DNA of 62,364 nucleotides from DASQHM01 sp035632095 (GTDB taxonomy: Bacteria; Pseudomonadota; Alphaproteobacteria; Ferrovibrionales; Ferrovibrionaceae), in contig DASQHM010000252.1 of assembly GCA_035632095.1 (NCBI GenBank), forward strand, positions 1 to 62,364. Reading direction: 5' to 3'. Each line of letters begins with the position of its first letter. The stretch's first letter is position 1. Position numbers and translations under genes: made by a program. Shown here in pieces: positions 55,034-62,364 of the stretch. Below the pieces are notes generated by a model, which did no database searches, was not told where the DNA came from, and saw only the letters and a program-made list of their open reading frames with translations.

Positions 55034-55318
55034 TTACTTCGGCAATTCGACGATCACACGGCCGCGGCCGCGGCGCAGAATGTAGCCGCCGCGCGGAATG
55101 CGGAATTTGCCGGCCATAGCCAGTTTGGTCAGGGCCTCGGCAATTGTCGCTGCGTTGCGATCGGAGCTTTCCGTGGCGTCGGGCTGGTGGCTCAGCCACT
55201 CGTCGAAGGCGCGATTGGCGATCTCGTCACCCAGCGACTTGCGGAGCGCGTTGAGTTTGCGCAACTGGCCTTTGCTAAGATCGCTTGATTTGAATCGAGG
55301 CTTTGCTTTGCGTGGCAT
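55034..55318 (-). CDS. Small basic hypothetical protein
   Basis: 94 residues, no recognised family. Basic N-terminus (MPRKAKPRFKSSDLSKGQLRKL), a central helix with LGDEIANRAFDEWLSHQ, and a basic C-terminal strand (GKFRIPRGGYILRRGRGRVIVELPK). Composition is protein-like and not GC-driven. Could be DNA- or RNA-associated. Stand-alone and followed leftward by the alpha/beta hydrolase on the same strand. Opposite-strand frames here are noise. Confidence 0.65.
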   Translation of the reverse strand: MPRKAKPRFKSSDLSKGQLRKLNALRKSLGDEIANRAFDEWLSHQPDATESSDRNAATIAEALTKLAMAGKFRIPRGGYILRRGRGRVIVELPK

Positions 55319-55595
55319 TTTCTATTCCTTGTAAGCCGATCGTTATGGAACGGCGATTGAAACGCTCATTTGCCCGGTATGCCGGATTGGATGCGCGCCG
55401 CAGCGAAGCGAGAAGTCTAGACACGGCGCTCAAGTTTGGCTGCTAACGTATGGTGGTATTTGTGGCGGGACAACAATTGGCGTTTGGGTAGAATTCGCTT
55501 CCCCATACAATAAATCGGTCATTTCGGAAAACTTAATGCCGATTAGGTGACACGGAGCACAGGCGAGGCGCCGCACGGCGCATCGTCCGGCCGGT

Positions 55596-56753
55596 TCAGA
55601 ACGTATTGCTGCTCTTCGGCGAGCCCATTTGCGCTGGCGCCCAGATTTGCGCGCGCAGCCGAATTGCGTCCTGCGCCGGCATCTCGTAATAGCGGTAGAC
55701 ATAATGGGCCAAGACAAACACAGCGGCCACGAACAGTAGAAATGCGCCGTCGCGATAGTACAGGGAACGGTCGATCCCGAGCAGTTCCGTGGTCAGGACC
55801 AGGGCAATCTGCATGGGGAAGTGCAGCAGATACGACGAGTACGTCAAGTTGCCGAGATACGATACCGGGCTAAGCCTTGCCGGGAGGCTGATTCCGGCAA
55901 AGAAGAAGATCAGGCAGGGGACCAATAGATAGTAGCGCATGGTGTTTGCCAACGGCGTGCCGAGCAGGTCTTCGCTCTGCTGCCAGGCGGCGAAGCCGGC
56001 GACGAAAACCGACAGCGCACCGCAGAGCAGGACGGCGTCCGCGCCGCGGCCGTGCTTGTGCTTGATTCGGCCCCAGGCTTCTACGGCGTGGTACATGATG
56101 CCTCCCACGTAGAACATCACGACGCAAAGCAGCAGCGATTGGGGTCGCGGCAGAAATCCGTATAGCAGCATCGACACCGCGAGGACGGCCAATGTCGCGC
56201 GCAGATTGAGATTGGCGAGCCGCGCCAGGACGAAGAACAGGCCGTAGGCGAAGACTTCCGTCGACACGCTCCAGATCGGCGCGTTGAACGAAAATCCCTT
56301 GCGAAATCCCCATTCCGATATGAAAAACAAGTTGAGGACGAAATGATAGGCGTCGTTCCACGGATAGACGTAGAACATGTGGAAGTTCATCAAGAACGCG
56401 GCCTGCAGCGCGGCGGCGAGGATCAGCGTCGCAAAATGCAGCGGATAGAGGCGAGACAGACGAAACACGAGGAACGCCGGGCCGGAGACGCGCCGCGTAT
56501 GGACCGCGTCGGCATATTTCCAGAAGAAAATGAAGCCCGAGATTGCCCAAAACACGTAAACGGCAAAATTGCCGTGATCGTAGAAAAGCTTGAACACCTC
56601 GTAGAAGGGTTGCCGTTGCTTTTCGAACGAGTCGGCGAGCCGGCCCGGGGCGACGTAAAAGAAGACGGGATAGTGCGAAATGAGGACCGCGAAGGCACAC
56701 AGGAATCGCAACAGCTCGATCCCGGAAAAGTGCTTCTTGTTCTCGAACTGCAT
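55596..56753 (-). CDS. Membrane acyltransferase, OafA/YrhL type (acyltransferase 3)
   Basis: 385 residues from ATG 56753 (MQFENKKHFSGIELLRFLCAFAVLISHY). About ten membrane helices. The motif Glu-Leu-Leu-Arg-Phe-Leu-Cys-Ala at the start with His near the first helix end (LISHYPVFF), FWAISGFIFFWKYAD and PIWSVSTEVFAYGLFF match the acyltransferase 3 family that adds acetyl or other acyl groups to sugars in O-antigen, Nod factor or exopolysaccharide. The frame is open for 85 codons further upstream but that part has no coding character. Confidence 0.9.
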   Translation of the reverse strand: MQFENKKHFSGIELLRFLCAFAVLISHYPVFFYVAPGRLADSFEKQRQPFYEVFKLFYDHGNFAVYVFWAISGFIFFWKYADAVHTRRVSGPAFLVFRLSRLYPLHFATLILAAALQAAFLMNFHMFYVYPWNDAYHFVLNLFFISEWGFRKGFSFNAPIWSVSTEVFAYGLFFVLARLANLNLRATLAVLAVSMLLYGFLPRPQSLLLCVVMFYVGGIMYHAVEAWGRIKHKHGRGADAVLLCGALSVFVAGFAAWQQSEDLLGTPLANTMRYYLLVPCLIFFFAGISLPARLSPVSYLGNLTYSSYLLHFPMQIALVLTTELLGIDRSLYYRDGAFLLFVAAVFVLAHYVYRYYEMPAQDAIRLRAQIWAPAQMGSPKSSNTF

Positions 56754-57116
56754 CCGTGACGTCTCGCCTACCCTCGCCGCCAATCCGCCCGCACGATGAC
56801 GACCGAATGCAGAAATCGCGGTCTGGCGATTTCCGGCATATACGCCGCCGGGTCCAAGCCTGCCCAAGCAGCGGGCCTCACGGTAGGCTTTGCCAATTCC
56901 TGCCGCAAGGTCGAATGCCGGCAGTCGCGCCGGGCCGGCCTGACGGTAAGCGCCGGCAGCCGACGACGCCGCGCCTGAGGCCCGGCGTTGACAGACGGCG
57001 ACGGCCATAGGATGGTCGGCCCGCGTTCGAGAGCGCTGCCGGATCGTAGAGCTCGCTTCCTGGCGGGCGATTGCTGAACGGTGTCAGGCGCATCTTGCCC
57101 CTTGACGAGAATAGCG
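56754..57116. other. Non-coding divergent gap
   Basis: 363 bp between the divergent acyltransferase and radical SAM genes. No repeats or protein-like frames were seen; the promoters of both genes are expected here. Confidence 0.5.
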
Positions 57117-58079
57117 ATGATCCACGTCTCCGAAATCATTCCGAAGATTCGCGCGCTGGGGCACCGGCTGTCGCTCCTCCGCGATATCCGGCGCGACGAC
57201 GGACGCCTGACCTCGCAATACGAATCCGTCACCATTGAATTGACGTCGATCTGCAACTTGTCCTGTCCGCTGTGTCCCGTCGCGCACAACAACCCGACCG
57301 TGGTGCGCAAGGTTCCGCAGATGCGGATGGAGGATTTCCGGCGCATCCTTGAGCTGACCGCGCCGATCACGGACTCGTTCGTCCTGAGCATGTGGGGCGA
57401 GGCGGTGCTCCACAAGCAATTCTTCGATTTCCTCGACCTGGCGCACGCGACAGGGAAACGGTTGTGGATCAGCACGAATCTGAACTACGCGGATTGGGTC
57501 GCGGAGCGGCTGTCGGGATATGAGCGCCTAGAGGTGATCTGCTCGATGGACGGGTGGGACGAGCAGAGCTACAAGGCCTACCGGGTTGGCGGGCGGTTCG
57601 ACGTGATGATGCGGAACATGCGCATCCTGTCGCGCGGCAAGTGCAAGGTTTGGCCGCAATACCTTGTGCCGAGGGACCAGCCCGGCAGCGCGGAGACGTT
57701 CTGTGCGTTCATCGACAGGGAGTTCGGGATTCCACGGCGCCAGATCCTGTTGAACCCGATGAACTACAATTTCAAGAACGAGAACGTCGGTCACGTGGAC
57801 GGTACCTGCCACTTCATGTACACGAGCCTGATCTTCAATTCGGACGGCTACCTTCAGCCGTGCTGCCTGAACGTCGGCAAGGACCTCTTCATCGCGCACG
57901 TTTCCGAGTTCGAGACCTCCGCCGACCTTCTCAATGGCGAGAAGCTGGTCGACATGCGCCGCCGGCTTGCGGCCGACAAGGACCAGTTCCCAAGCTGCGT
58001 CTCCTGTGAGGGTAAGGATCTTCCGGCCGAGACCTTCGGCAAGATCAAGGCGGGTATCAGAAGCCTTCTGCCCAATTAG
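57117..58079 (+). CDS. Radical SAM/SPASM domain protein
   Basis: 320 residues from ATG 57117 (12 extra codons upstream are open but lack a ribosome site). N-terminal radical SAM core with CNLSCPLC: Cys46, Cys50, Cys53 bind the SAM cluster, preceded by VTIELTSI. A C-terminal SPASM-like region holds further cysteines: GTCHFMYTSL, YLQPCCLNVG and FPSCVSCEG, expected to bind one or two extra 4Fe-4S clusters. Such proteins modify peptides or sugars. No short precursor peptide gene was recognised nearby. It lies beside a sugar acyltransferase gene and a tRNA, so surface polysaccharide or a carried-in gene are both possible. Confidence 0.9.
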   Translation: MIHVSEIIPKIRALGHRLSLLRDIRRDDGRLTSQYESVTIELTSICNLSCPLCPVAHNNPTVVRKVPQMRMEDFRRILELTAPITDSFVLSMWGEAVLHKQFFDFLDLAHATGKRLWISTNLNYADWVAERLSGYERLEVICSMDGWDEQSYKAYRVGGRFDVMMRNMRILSRGKCKVWPQYLVPRDQPGSAETFCAFIDREFGIPRRQILLNPMNYNFKNENVGHVDGTCHFMYTSLIFNSDGYLQPCCLNVGKDLFIAHVSEFETSADLLNGEKLVDMRRRLAADKDQFPSCVSCEGKDLPAETFGKIKAGIRSLLPN

Positions 58080-58198
58080 GACCGGGCGTCGTCCGTAGTT
58101 CGGGCCTGCGCCGAAGTCGACCTGCCGGCCTACTCTGCGCGTCCGCGCCGTGCCGGCGCGGGCATCGCCGGACGCGGGTCTCGTTGACTTTTTTCGAT

Positions 58199-58285
58199 TG
58201 GTGCCCCTGGCCGGACTCGAACCAGCACGTTGTCACCAACAACAGATTTTGAGTCTGCCGCGTCTACCAATTCCGCCACAGGGGC
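58199..58285 (-). tRNA. tRNA-Leu (anticodon CAA)
   Basis: On the minus strand the acceptor GCCCCTG (58285 downward) pairs with CAGGGGC followed by A and an encoded CCA (58199-58201). The anticodon loop CTCAAAA between CAGA and TCTG gives anticodon CAA. A long variable arm (TTGTTGGTGACAAC) and the T-loop GGTTCGAGTCC complete a class II tRNA. tRNA genes are common integration sites for mobile elements, and a mobile module lies to its right, on the side of the tRNA 5' end. Confidence 0.95.
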
Positions 58286-58532
58286 ACTGTGAGTATTGTC
58301 AAATGGTTAGATGGAGTTCACTAACCTTAGGGATTTTGATTAGTCTCCGTATAGGCTCTCCAGTTGCGTCAACGGGCGGAGTCTGCACAGACCCTGTTTG
58401 GATGGCAAGAAGGCTTTCTGACATTTGCAGGGCGGACCCATCGGCCATCTGCGTCGAGCCCGCGCGGACCGACCATCAGATTATTGCGATCTCGCCATAA
58501 TTTTGACAGGTAGAGACTGTGATTGGTGCACG

Positions 58533-58564
58533 AAAAAAGCACCCCACCGTATTTGGTGAGGTGC
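58533..58564 (-). terminator. Intrinsic terminator of the HTH-RuvC-ArdC-DUF3768 operon
   Basis: On the minus strand GCACCTCACC pairs with GGTGGGGTGC around AAATAC (stem 58555-58564 with 58539-58548, one mismatch), followed directly by TTTTTT (58533-58538). Located 10 bp after the DUF3768 stop. Textbook Rho-independent terminator. Confidence 0.85.
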
Positions 58565-58574
58565 GAAGCGGAGC

Positions 58575-58916
58575 TCAGTACTCATCAGTGAGCATGATTG
58601 TCATCACCCGCAGCGTAACGGCAGGATCCGATGGGTCCGGCGAGTGATGGGTGAGGCCCCGGTCGAAGTAGTCGATCTTCCAGATGATCGATTTGCCACC
58701 GACCGTGAGCGCCGCACAATCGCGTTCACCGTACGGATCGTTGTCGTCGTTGAAGTCGGTGAAGGCCGCGACCGCTTGTAGGACTCTGAACACTGTCCCC
58801 GAGCCGAGGGCGTCGATGCCCGCCGTTACCATCACCTCGCCTCCGATCCCCTTGCATCGCAAAAGGTCGTTGAGATGGCGGATGCGGCCGACCTTCTTGG
58901 GGTCAGCGGCTTCCAT
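58575..58916 (-). CDS. DUF3768 family protein
   Basis: 113 residues. DUF3768 signature: IRHLNDLLRCKGIGGEVMVTAGIDALGSG, FTDFNDDNDPYGERDCAALTVGGKSIIWKIDYFD, and a C-terminal DPSDPAVTLRVMTIMLTDEY. Function unknown; family members occur on alphaproteobacterial plasmids and islands, often beside antirestriction genes. Its start overlaps the ArdC end by 14 bp, and the operon terminator follows its stop. Confidence 0.9.
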   Translation of the reverse strand: MEAADPKKVGRIRHLNDLLRCKGIGGEVMVTAGIDALGSGTVFRVLQAVAAFTDFNDDNDPYGERDCAALTVGGKSIIWKIDYFDRGLTHHSPDPSDPAVTLRVMTIMLTDEY

Positions 58917-59838
58917 CGGTCGCCTCCCTCATCTCACCCGTACTTGCGAGCCGAGTGAGATAGTCTGCTGCCACGGCTGCTTTACTCGCCGCGGTGATGA
59001 GTGCCTTTGCATCCCTATCAAACACTCGCAACCAATGCGCCAGATACGCCGCATGATCGGGCCGCGGATCATTGGCGATTCCAAGCTCGGCGCACAGGAA
59101 CGCCGCCCCGAGCTCCGCCACCAGTTCCTCCATCGCATAGGCCTGATCTCCAAAACGGGTGCTGAGATCCCGATTCAGCCGATGCGCCGCACCGCTCAAG
59201 TGTATGAGTTCATGCAGGAGGGTCGAATAGTAGCTTTCCGTCGGCGTACTGGTCGGGGTGCCGATGAAGTGCTCGCGCGCCGGCATCTCGATGTAGTCGC
59301 CGGCTGGTTGGTAGCAGGCCATCGGGCAGCCGTGCCGGATATCGGCTTTGATGGCGCAGATGAAGGAATCTGCTCCCTCCAACGCCGTCACCAGATTGCG
59401 CGCTGGCGGTGGTGGGAGGTAGCAACCGTCGATCTGGTCCGCATTGAAGACGAAGGAAGCGCGCGCGACGAACTTGCGATGGTCCTTCGCTTCTTCCTTC
59501 TCGTCAGCCGCAGGCGGTGCCTCTACCTTCTTGTAGAAAACAATCAGCGCTCCCTTCTCGCCCTTTTGCACTTGGGCGCCGAGGTCACGCCATTGCCGGT
59601 AGGTGGCCCAGTAGCTGGAGCGGTATCGGCGTCGCGCCGCCTCGCACCAGAGCGTCACGACATTGACCCCGCGATAGAGCTTCGCCGAAGCCGCGTTGAT
59701 CGGGCGGCTTCGAGCACCACCGTCGTGGTGCCAGGGCATCCGGTACTCTCCGGCACCGGCTTCGACGGCCTTGATGATCTTCTCGGTAATCGAGCGATGC
59801 AGGTCGGGTTTCAAGCTGGAAAGAACTGCGCTATCCAT
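58903..59838 (-). CDS. ArdC-like antirestriction protein (ssDNA-binding zincin)
   Basis: 311 residues. The N-terminal ssDNA-binding part (1-150) contains KIIKAVEAGAGEYRMPW and YRGVNVVTLW and WATYRQWRDLGAQVQKGEKG. The C-terminal metallopeptidase-like part has HELIHLSGAAHR, giving the HExxH zinc site at His209/Glu210/His213, and a downstream EELVAELGAAFLC. Family knowledge: ArdC proteins on conjugative plasmids protect incoming DNA from restriction. Its place in an island operon supports a role in transfer. Confidence 0.92.
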   Translation of the reverse strand: MDSAVLSSLKPDLHRSITEKIIKAVEAGAGEYRMPWHHDGGARSRPINAASAKLYRGVNVVTLWCEAARRRYRSSYWATYRQWRDLGAQVQKGEKGALIVFYKKVEAPPAADEKEEAKDHRKFVARASFVFNADQIDGCYLPPPPARNLVTALEGADSFICAIKADIRHGCPMACYQPAGDYIEMPAREHFIGTPTSTPTESYYSTLLHELIHLSGAAHRLNRDLSTRFGDQAYAMEELVAELGAAFLCAELGIANDPRPDHAAYLAHWLRVFDRDAKALITAASKAAVAADYLTRLASTGEMREATDGSR

Positions 59839-59911
59839 GCGTGCCTCCTGTGCACAGCGGAAGCGTCGGAAAATTCCGGCGCTTCCGAGCGCACAGGCGC
59901 TCGGGGTAGTG

Positions 59912-60451
59912 TTAAGTGCCGTGGGACGCGCGCCGCTCGGATGGTGGTTGCGAGCCGTCCCAATAGTGGGTCAGCACCAGGGATGCTGCGTCGAAGAGAC
60001 CCATCCGACTATCCTCGTCCATCCACAGTTTCCGCACCGGAGGCAGGCGATGGCTGAGCGCATGTATCTGTGTGGCGATAACCTTTGCGATCTCGTAGCG
60101 TGTCATCGCCCGATGCGGCTTGAAGCACTCGCGAATGCGCTTTCGGCTGTAGCAGCACACTTCGATCGTTTGGGAGATCGCATAGGTTTCAACCTTTTGC
60201 TGCGCGAGCCACATGCGCTTGCCGCGCCGTGCATCGGTAGAGGTGCAATCCTCGAGAACGAGAACATCCGGTTGATGTTCGTCGACGATCTTTCTCATGG
60301 CGGAGAACCGTACGTCATCGGTTGCGCCGCCGCGCACATCCTTGACCGCCCACTGGACGGGCGAACCCGGTCCGCGGAAGAGCACATATGCAATCCCGCG
60401 GCAGGACGGTCGCAGAGCGAGCACTAGCTCGCGCTTGCATGGCCCGCTCAT
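59912..60451 (-). CDS. RuvC-like resolvase-fold protein with altered first catalytic position
   Basis: 179 residues from ATG 60451, which overlaps the end of the HTH gene (ATGA). RuvC-like fold: LVLALRPSCRGIAYVLF in strand 1, DVLVLEDC, SRKRIRECF, TRYEIAKVIATQ, and WMDEDSRMGLFDAASLVLTHY at the C-terminus. Relatives that I recall start with ALDPTSRG, where the Asp is the first metal ligand. Here the residue is Arg (codon CGA), while the Glu (about 71) and the late acidic residues remain. Catalysis may be lost or altered. Known in mobile elements as a Holliday-junction-type enzyme. Confidence 0.75.
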   Translation of the reverse strand: MSGPCKRELVLALRPSCRGIAYVLFRGPGSPVQWAVKDVRGGATDDVRFSAMRKIVDEHQPDVLVLEDCTSTDARRGKRMWLAQQKVETYAISQTIEVCCYSRKRIRECFKPHRAMTRYEIAKVIATQIHALSHRLPPVRKLWMDEDSRMGLFDAASLVLTHYWDGSQPPSERRASHGT

Positions 60452-60804
60452 AGGCCGCGTTCCCGCGCGTTGGTAATGGCGCGCGCCTTGATCTGGTCGG
60501 CAAGCTCGCACTGCACCCGCGCGGCGGCTGATCCGTGCTGCTCAAGGGATCGGCGCACGCGATATGCACGCTGCATTACCGCCTCTTCGACTGCTTCCAC
60601 GAAGCTTGGGAAGATCTCGCCAGCCGGGAGGCCAAAAATGAGCGAGTATGCTAGGATTTCCTGCGCGTCAGGGGGGCGTTTGCCCTGCTCGACGCACGAC
60701 ACCCGGTTGCGACGGTGAACCGGAAGCAGGCACGCTAGATCGTCCTGCTTCAGCCTCCACTCCTGTCGCAGGGAGCGAAGGCGACAATGTACTTTCGACG
60801 ACAT
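60448..60804 (-). CDS. XRE family HTH regulator
   Basis: 118 residues from ATG 60804, chosen over a GTG at 60825 as GGAAG lies 10 bp before it. HTH pattern: LRSLRQEWRLKQDDLACLLPVHRRNRVSCVEQGKRPPDAQEILAYSLIFG (about 10-58). A C-terminal helix rich in Glu/Ala/Arg follows. Probably controls the operon that it opens and perhaps the divergent ParB-like gene. Leu-Arg-Asn-Arg in the recognition helix is unusual. Confidence 0.8.
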   Translation of the reverse strand: MSSKVHCRLRSLRQEWRLKQDDLACLLPVHRRNRVSCVEQGKRPPDAQEILAYSLIFGLPAGEIFPSFVEAVEEAVMQRAYRVRRSLEQHGSAAARVQCELADQIKARAITNARERGL

Positions 60805-61236
60805 GAAATAAAGAGCTTCCGACACCGTCTAAAGTGCAGCGTCGGTGCTGTTCATGTTCGCGCACAATCTGCCAACTTCGAAGGGGTGGTGATGTACAGG
60901 AAACTGCGCAAGCGAACCGCCGCACAATGGTGATCGCACAGGGGCATCCGATAATGGGTGCCCTTTGTGCGCGAGTACCTGAGATAGCGTGATTCGAATA
61001 CTCGAGCGGCGGGCGCTTCCTTAGTCGGCGCGAAGCAACATGTATCGACCGTTTCGGGACACCCTGCTCCCCCTTGGATGTAGGCCAATCATCCATACCC
61101 TAATCAGTAGGCTTCAAGTTCTTTGACAGCCGCTCCGGCGGCTGTGCCGTCGGTGTTCTCCAACCCGTGCGCCACGCGCTGCCCTATCGCCCGATCGGCG
61201 AGGAGTGTTCGCGCATTTCCATGAAGGAATGCACCT
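60805..61236. other. Non-coding divergent region of the mobile element
   Basis: 432 bp between the divergent HTH and ParB-like genes. It holds the hairpin at 61126-61145 and is likely to contain promoters and operators of the regulator. No protein-like frame was seen; a 142-codon minus-strand frame at 60668-61096 overlaps the HTH gene in another frame and is rejected. Confidence 0.5.
61126..61145. repeat. Perfect hairpin upstream of ParB-like gene
   Basis: ACAGCCGC-TCCG-GCGGCTGT is a perfect eight-pair stem with a four-base loop, about 90 bp before the ParB-like start. It could be a leader structure, an operator or a partition-site part. Confidence 0.5.
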
Positions 61237-62364
61237 ATGACCACGACGACCGTAGCCCTCTCGGCTCTCTTACCGCCGAAGAACAACCCACGCCGCGCCT
61301 ATGACCGCAAGAGCATCGAGGGCTTGGCGCAGACTATCGCCAAAGATGGTCTTATCCACAATCTGACCGTCTGCCCGGAGAAGGGTGGCAAGTACCGGAT
61401 CATCGCTGGCATGCGCCGATTTCTCGCGCTCCAGCACTTGACGGAGAACGGCACCATTAGCCGCACCTACAAAGTGCCGGTGCGCATAGAGAAGAAAGGA
61501 TCGAGCGGTGACCTCGATCGAGTGGCCATGGTCGAGAATGTCCAGCGCGAAGCGCTCGACCCTATCGATGAGGCCGAAGCCTTCGCCAAGCTGCTGCAAG
61601 GCGGAGCGAAAGTCGAAGATATTGCGGCAGAAACTGGCGTATCAGTTCCCACCATCCGCCGGCGCCTGGCACTCGCGGACCTTTGCGAGGAAGTGAAGAA
61701 GGGTGTCCGTGATCGTAAGGTCACATTGTCTGTGGCTGAGGTTTTAACCTTGGCCACGCCAGCGCAACAAAAGAACGTGGTCAGGCAAGTGCGCAAGCAT
61801 GGCGCAATTGATGCCGCGTACTTACGCTCGGAACTTCTAGCCCAGAAGCCGTCTGTTGCGGACGCTATCTTTCCCTTGGAGTGGTATGCCGGGACGCTGA
61901 CGAAGGACCTGTTTGCCGACAAAGAAACTACCTACTTCGATGATGGAGAGCAGTTTTTGTCCTTGCAGGCTAAGGCCGTCGAGGCCCTGGCCGAAGAGCA
62001 CCGCAAGAGTGCCGCTTGGGTGGAGATGGTGACCGAGCCTGTCGTTCATTGGTGGCGCTACCGCGAGGCAAAACGGAAGGAGCCGAAGGGAGTGGTGATT
62101 CATCTCCACCCCTCGGGCAAGGTCGAGGTGCGCCAGAACCTTGTCCAGCAGGAAATCGACAAGGAAGTGGTGGCGCCAACAAAGTCGCGCAAGCCGGTCG
62201 AGAAGCCGGAATGGACCAAGGCAACCATTCGCTACGTCAATGCCCATACGGTAGTGGCAGTGCAAGCGGCATTACTCCGAGACCGCAGAGTCGCGAAGAC
62301 CGTCGTCGCATTCCTGCTCCTCACCGCCCGACAGGCATCCAGCATGATCGGGCTGAAACCGCAC
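61237..62364 (+). CDS. ParB/RepB/Spo0J-like partition protein, N-terminal part (runs off the window)
   Basis: 376 codons open to the window edge. ATG 61237 follows GAAGGAATG. ParB N-terminal domain (about 1-110): LSALLPPKNNPRRAYD, IEGLAQTIAKDGLIHNLTV, YRIIAGMRRFLALQ (CTP/parS box motif G-x-R-R) and MVENVQREALDPIDEAEAF. HTH with VEDIAAETGVSVPTIRRRLALADL. The region beyond residue 200 is unlike chromosomal ParB and resembles the long ParB-N proteins of alphaproteobacterial plasmids and islands. No ParA gene lies in the window, so a DNA-binding or transfer role other than partition is possible. Confidence 0.88.
   Translation, partial: MTTTTVALSALLPPKNNPRRAYDRKSIEGLAQTIAKDGLIHNLTVCPEKGGKYRIIAGMRRFLALQHLTENGTISRTYKVPVRIEKKGSSGDLDRVAMVENVQREALDPIDEAEAFAKLLQGGAKVEDIAAETGVSVPTIRRRLALADLCEEVKKGVRDRKVTLSVAEVLTLATPAQQKNVVRQVRKHGAIDAAYLRSELLAQKPSVADAIFPLEWYAGTLTKDLFADKETTYFDDGEQFLSLQAKAVEALAEEHRKSAAWVEMVTEPVVHWWRYREAKRKEPKGVVIHLHPSGKVEVRQNLVQQEIDKEVVAPTKSRKPVEKPEWTKATIRYVNAHTVVAVQAALLRDRRVAKTVVAFLLLTARQASSMIGLKPH

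Larger units (their letters stand above)
58286..62364. mobile_element. Left part of a probable integrated mobile element (ICE/plasmid-like)
   Basis: From the tRNA-Leu onward the GC content drops and gene content becomes mobile-element-like: HTH regulator, RuvC-like resolvase, ArdC antirestriction protein and DUF3768 in one operon, and a divergent ParB-like gene. No integrase or relaxase is visible within the window, so the boundary and type are inferred. The 289 bp from 58286 to 58574 hold no gene except the terminator at 58533-58564. Confidence 0.55.

Noticed and set aside
55430..55717. 95-codon minus-strand frame overlapping the end of the acyltransferase
   Set aside because: Overlaps the acyltransferase C-terminus in another frame and has Arg-rich noise composition.
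58199..58285. Treating the tRNA 3' end as the proven attachment site
   Set aside because: No second copy of the tRNA 3' sequence is visible in the window, no integrase is present, and the element lies on the tRNA 5' side.
58150..58500. 116-codon plus-strand frame across the tRNA gene
   Set aside because: The stretch LAGLEPARCHQQQILSLPRLP is the usual false translation of an antisense tRNA-Leu; the tRNA fold is complete.
58684..60057. 457-codon plus-strand frame opposite ArdC
   Set aside because: No motifs; ArdC on the other strand has the HExxH site and ssDNA-binding pattern.
1..62364. CRISPR arrays, insertion sequences, rRNA genes
   Set aside because: No regular spaced repeats, transposase motifs or rRNA-like stretches were seen on either strand.

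Overview
The window looks like chromosomal DNA from an alphaproteobacterium. Supporting signs are high GC with strong GC bias at third codon positions, a class I lysyl-tRNA synthetase, a class 2 dihydroorotate dehydrogenase, LPS genes (Kdo transferase, mannose-1-phosphate guanylyltransferase), many GTGA/ATGA start-stop overlaps, and a mobile-island module (ArdC, DUF3768, RuvC-like, ParB-like) typical of that class. The order cannot be fixed from sequence alone; a Rhodospirillales- or Rhizobiales-like organism is a guess.

Layout. 0-3.1 kb: LPS genes, a small hypothetical gene and an SDR oxidoreductase. 3.5-7.4 kb: a tight four-gene cassette of a KamA-type lysine 2,3-aminomutase, two D-Ala-D-Ala-ligase-like ATP-grasp enzymes and a GNAT acetyltransferase; this is the best candidate for an undescribed pathway, probably making a beta-lysine conjugate. 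7.4-12.3 kb: an MFS transporter, dGTPase and a hybrid histidine kinase. 12.6-14.7 kb: two overlapping MORN-repeat secreted proteins. 14.7-23.4 kb: small-molecule metabolism, with an HCCA-isomerase/hydrolase/amidase run, alanine dehydrogenase next to a beta-alanine:pyruvate aminotransferase, an XRE-cupin regulator, an FAH-family enzyme, pyrD and DUF952. 23.6-32.2 kb: a 24-residue lysine-rich peptide, an S24-fold regulator lacking its catalytic dyad, lysS, an Fe-S XPD/DinG-like helicase, a TerB protein, a 1-Cys peroxiredoxin and a CYTH-CHAD protein. 32.4-39.2 kb: DUF4139, cNMP-patatin, DUF1499, a Tat-exported DUF882/M15 protein, a COG0523 metallochaperone and DUF488. 39.3-43.7 kb: an NMT1/SsuA-type ABC importer with an acyl-CoA synthetase. 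43.7-50.8 kb: an operon of a TIGR03032-like protein, a 1247-residue FecR plus repeat protein that looks like a type I secretion substrate, and a CHASE2 adenylate cyclase. 51-55 kb: an enolase-superfamily enzyme, an LLM oxidoreductase, a DMT transporter and an alpha/beta hydrolase. 55-58 kb: a small basic protein, a membrane acyltransferase and a radical SAM/SPASM protein.

At 58.2 kb lies a tRNA-Leu(CAA) gene. Right of it the sequence changes to a lower-GC mobile-element backbone: HTH, RuvC-like, ArdC and DUF3768 in one operon ending at a textbook intrinsic terminator, with a divergent ParB-like gene that runs off the window. The element's cargo and far end are outside the window.

All functional calls rest on reading protein motifs by eye. 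No database search, alignment or structure prediction was run.
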